From Acidimicrobiaceae bacterium (GTDB lineage: Bacteria; Actinomycetota; Acidimicrobiia; Acidimicrobiales; RAAP-2), in the NCBI GenBank assembly GCA_003151555.1, contig PLXU01000093.1, positions 228 to 14,884 of the forward strand: DNA of 14,657 nucleotides, in the 5' to 3' direction. The position numbers were made by a program, and so were the translations under genes. The notes below the pieces were generated by a model, which was not told the DNA's origin, did not search any database, and was given only the letters and a program-made list of their open reading frames with translations. Positions 13,010 through 14,657 of this stretch are shown here, piece after piece. Numbering within the stretch: position 1 is the stretch's first letter; every line of letters begins with the position of its first letter.

Positions 13010-14299
13010 CTACTTCGCTGGCTCGACGAGGTAGTACGAGGGATCAAGGGCGAGGGCCCGCTGGGCGCTCCCGTTGTTCGCGCGGTACGTGTACTGCGGG
13101 ACCAGCACGGCCGAACCATTGGTGAGCCAAACCAACTGGTAGCTGAGGGTCGCTGAGTTGATCGTCACGCTGTAGGTGGGCGCGTTCGTCGTGGTCGTAG
13201 AGCTGGGCACCGGGATCATCGGACCGCCCGGATTGATCGTGGTCGTCGCGCCGGGCGCGGGGATCATTGGGCCGCCGGGATTGATGCCTCCCGATGGGTT
13301 CGCGCTCGACAAGAGCCCGACGGCGGCCGAAGGCGAGAGGGCCGGATATTTTGCAACCAGTGTCGTCGTGGCGAGTAGTCCGGAGGCGAAGATCAACGCA
13401 CCGTGGTTGGTGAACTCGAACTGGTCGTCCTGGTTCGTGGCGACGCTCCCCATCGTTTCGAGCGGGTAGCGGATGATATTCGTTCCGCTTAAGAAGGTGG
13501 GAGCCGCCAGCTTCATACCGCTCGGCACGAGGCGCCCAGCGAGTAGCGACTTGACCAGTGGGGCTGACCACTCGACCAACTTGAGGTGTGACGCGGCGTG
13601 CTTGTCGACGGCGCCGACCGCACACACGAAAGTGGTGGCATTCGGAGACGCGAGTTGCAGGCACGGCGACGTCTTGTGCGCGTACGCCCACGTGATGGGA
13701 CCAACCAACGCGCCTCGACAGTTCTTGGTGCCGAAGGAATCCCCGATCACCTCGGCGCTGCGCCCGACGGCGTCGACGCCGGCGCCCGTCGTGCCCACGT
13801 TGTCGTAGGAGCAGCTCTTGGTCAGCGTCGCGCGGCGCACCCCGAGCGCCGTGGCGACGGCCTTTACCGCGGATTGTGGATTGGCGACCGAGGCAACGGA
13901 GTAGACGGCCAGCGGGGGTACCGCCGAGGCGAGTTGGCGACCCGCGATGAACTTCTGCGCGCCCGAATGACTCGTGGGCGCTTTGGTGGATGCAAAGTTG
14001 GCCGGACCGGCCACCGAGAGCGATGACGGGCCGGCGACGGAGGTGTTGGCAGCGAAGGAAAAGACGGTGAGGCTCGAAGGAGCGCCCAATGACACCGCGA
14101 CGCCGGTGACGACCAGCGCCGCGGCGGCCACGGCCGAACCGGCCCTCATCTGCCACGTGCGTAGCAATGAGATTCGACTGACTGGAGCCGTGGCGATCGC
14201 GCGAGTGATCATCCGGTCCAGGCGGTCAGGTTCGATTTCGTAGGAGGCGACGGGGTTAGCGGCGGCGAGCAGTTGCGTGGGATCAATCGCGTCGGGCAT
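13010..14299 (-). CDS. Single-pass membrane protein linked to ECF sigma factor, possible anti-sigma
   Basis: 429 residues from ATG 14299. GAGGAGG at 14309-14315 is 9 nt before it; ATG 14308 would leave no spacer. The N-terminal 45 residues are cytoplasmic (DPTQLLAAANPV, then an Asp/Arg-rich helix DRLDRMITRAI), followed by one membrane helix (about 54-70) and a large Ser/Thr/Ala-rich extracytoplasmic region with Cys at 163, 194, 213 and 226. A near-exact repeat INPGGPMIP(A/V)P at 339-349 and 355-365 with Thr-rich linkers separates this from a C-terminal piece (about 375-429). The topology and the place 16 bp after the sigma gene suggest an anti-sigma or sensor. It has no zinc HxxxCxxC motif and no family I can name; the role is inferred. 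Confidence 0.7.
   Translation of the reverse strand: MPDAIDPTQLLAAANPVASYEIEPDRLDRMITRAIATAPVSRISLLRTWQMRAGSAVAAAALVVTGVAVSLGAPSSLTVFSFAANTSVAGPSSLSVAGPANFASTKAPTSHSGAQKFIAGRQLASAVPPLAVYSVASVANPQSAVKAVATALGVRRATLTKSCSYDNVGTTGAGVDAVGRSAEVIGDSFGTKNCRGALVGPITWAYAHKTSPCLQLASPNATTFVCAVGAVDKHAASHLKLVEWSAPLVKSLLAGRLVPSGMKLAAPTFLSGTNIIRYPLETMGSVATNQDDQFEFTNHGALIFASGLLATTTLVAKYPALSPSAAVGLLSSANPSGGINPGGPMIPAPGATTTINPGGPMIPVPSSTTTTNAPTYSVTINSATLSYQLVWLTNGSAVLVPQYTYRANNGSAQRALALDPSYYLVEPAK
13205..13285 (-). repeat. In-frame tandem coding repeat (INPGGPMIP)
   Basis: Two 33-bp units (13253-13285 and 13205-13237) encode 11-residue copies that differ by one residue, separated by a 15-bp Thr-rich linker. The DNA copies have diverged at third positions, so the duplication is not very recent or has been kept by selection. 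Confidence 0.8.
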
Positions 14300-14315
14300 C
14301 TTCGTCATCCTCCTC

Positions 14316-14657
14316 TCACACCCTTCTTGTACGTTGGAGCGCGTCCCTGTCAGCGGATATCGAGATTTCTTCGAAGACCTCTCGGAGTCGTGTGGAGGCA
14401 CGCGACAATCGGGTGGCCGCCGCGCCGGGAGAGACGCCCAGTACCACAGCGAGGGCGTCGGCCCCCAAGCCCTCCCAGTAGTGCAGGAGCAGGACTTCTT
14501 GGTCGTCGCTGCGCAGCGAGGCGAGGGCTATGCGCAGCTGCTCGTTGGCAATGACGTGATCTTCCGCGGAGGCTTCGTTCGCCTCCGGCACGAGCTTGTG
14601 ATGCGCATGTTCGCGCCGCGAATGCTTGCGGCGTGCGTTATTGAGCAGGTTGCGAGC
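14316..14657 (-). CDS. ECF-family RNA polymerase sigma factor, N-terminal part outside window
   Basis: The frame runs off the right edge, leaving 113 residues. The first visible residues (ARNLLNNARRKHSRRE) match the end of sigma region 2, where family members read 'A-R/N-x-x-x-N-x-x-R-R'. After a linker comes region 4: LRSDDQEVLLLHYWEGLGADALAVVLGVSPGAAATRLSRASTRLRE, with the -35-recognising helix-turn-helix GVSPGAAATRLSRA. The GTG at 14591 lies inside the protein and is not the start. The stop is followed by GAGGAGG and the start of the membrane partner within 16 bp, the usual arrangement of sigma and regulator. Target promoters cannot be deduced here. Confidence 0.9.
   Translation of the reverse strand, partial: ARNLLNNARRKHSRREHAHHKLVPEANEASAEDHVIANEQLRIALASLRSDDQEVLLLHYWEGLGADALAVVLGVSPGAAATRLSRASTRLREVFEEISISADRDALQRTRRV

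Noticed and set aside
13044..14156. Open frame of 370 codons on the minus strand
   Set aside because: An alternate frame of the sigma-linked membrane protein; almost entirely Arg-rich, a GC-rich coding shadow.

Overview
The window is GC-rich, coding-dense bacterial chromosome (about 60 % GC by eye), most likely from a member of the Actinomycetota, possibly near the Acidimicrobiia. The reasons are the DUF4232 secreted protein, the DrrA/B-like drug exporter pair, the heterodimeric ABC exporter with a Gly-rich N-terminus, frequent GTG starts, and several genes with a TANNNT box 6-8 nt before the start codon and no clear Shine-Dalgarno, which suggests leaderless transcripts. The taxonomic placement is inference. 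No rRNA, tRNA, CRISPR, IS element or prophage was seen.

Layout. 1-2.4 kb, plus strand: a secreted DUF4232 protein cut by the left edge, a PadR-family repressor overlapping a polytopic membrane protein, and a small two-helix membrane protein. 2.5-6.3 kb, minus strand: two half-transporter genes (TAATG overlap) encoding a heterodimeric type IV (ABCB-like) exporter whose sequence changes all fall on one ATP site. 6.4-10.0 kb: a pyrimidine-salvage island with upp (+), a yeast-FCY1-type cytosine deaminase (-), a phosphoribosyltransferase of unassigned substrate (+), a small unknown protein (-) and an NCS1 nucleobase permease (-). 10.3-12.0 kb, plus: an ABC-2 drug-export operon. 12.2-12.95 kb, minus: a membrane-anchored SIMPL-domain protein. 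13.0 kb to the right edge, minus: an ECF sigma factor (cut by the edge) and a tightly linked single-pass membrane protein, probably its regulator.

How they fit together. The salvage island reads as one route: NCS1 brings in a nucleobase, the deaminase turns cytosine into uracil, and Upp turns uracil plus PRPP into UMP. The second phosphoribosyltransferase presumably handles another base. The genes are arranged as divergent and convergent pairs, not as one operon. The deaminase and phosphoribosyltransferase start only 22 bp apart with interleaved -10 boxes, so their transcription may be mutually exclusive. The other genes are ordinary efflux, envelope and regulatory functions. I see no clearly new multi-gene system. 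The points most worth checking are the interleaved divergent promoter, the three-tier palindrome at 10185-10246, the yeast-type cytosine deaminase island, and the sigma-linked membrane protein with its Pro/Gly repeat.
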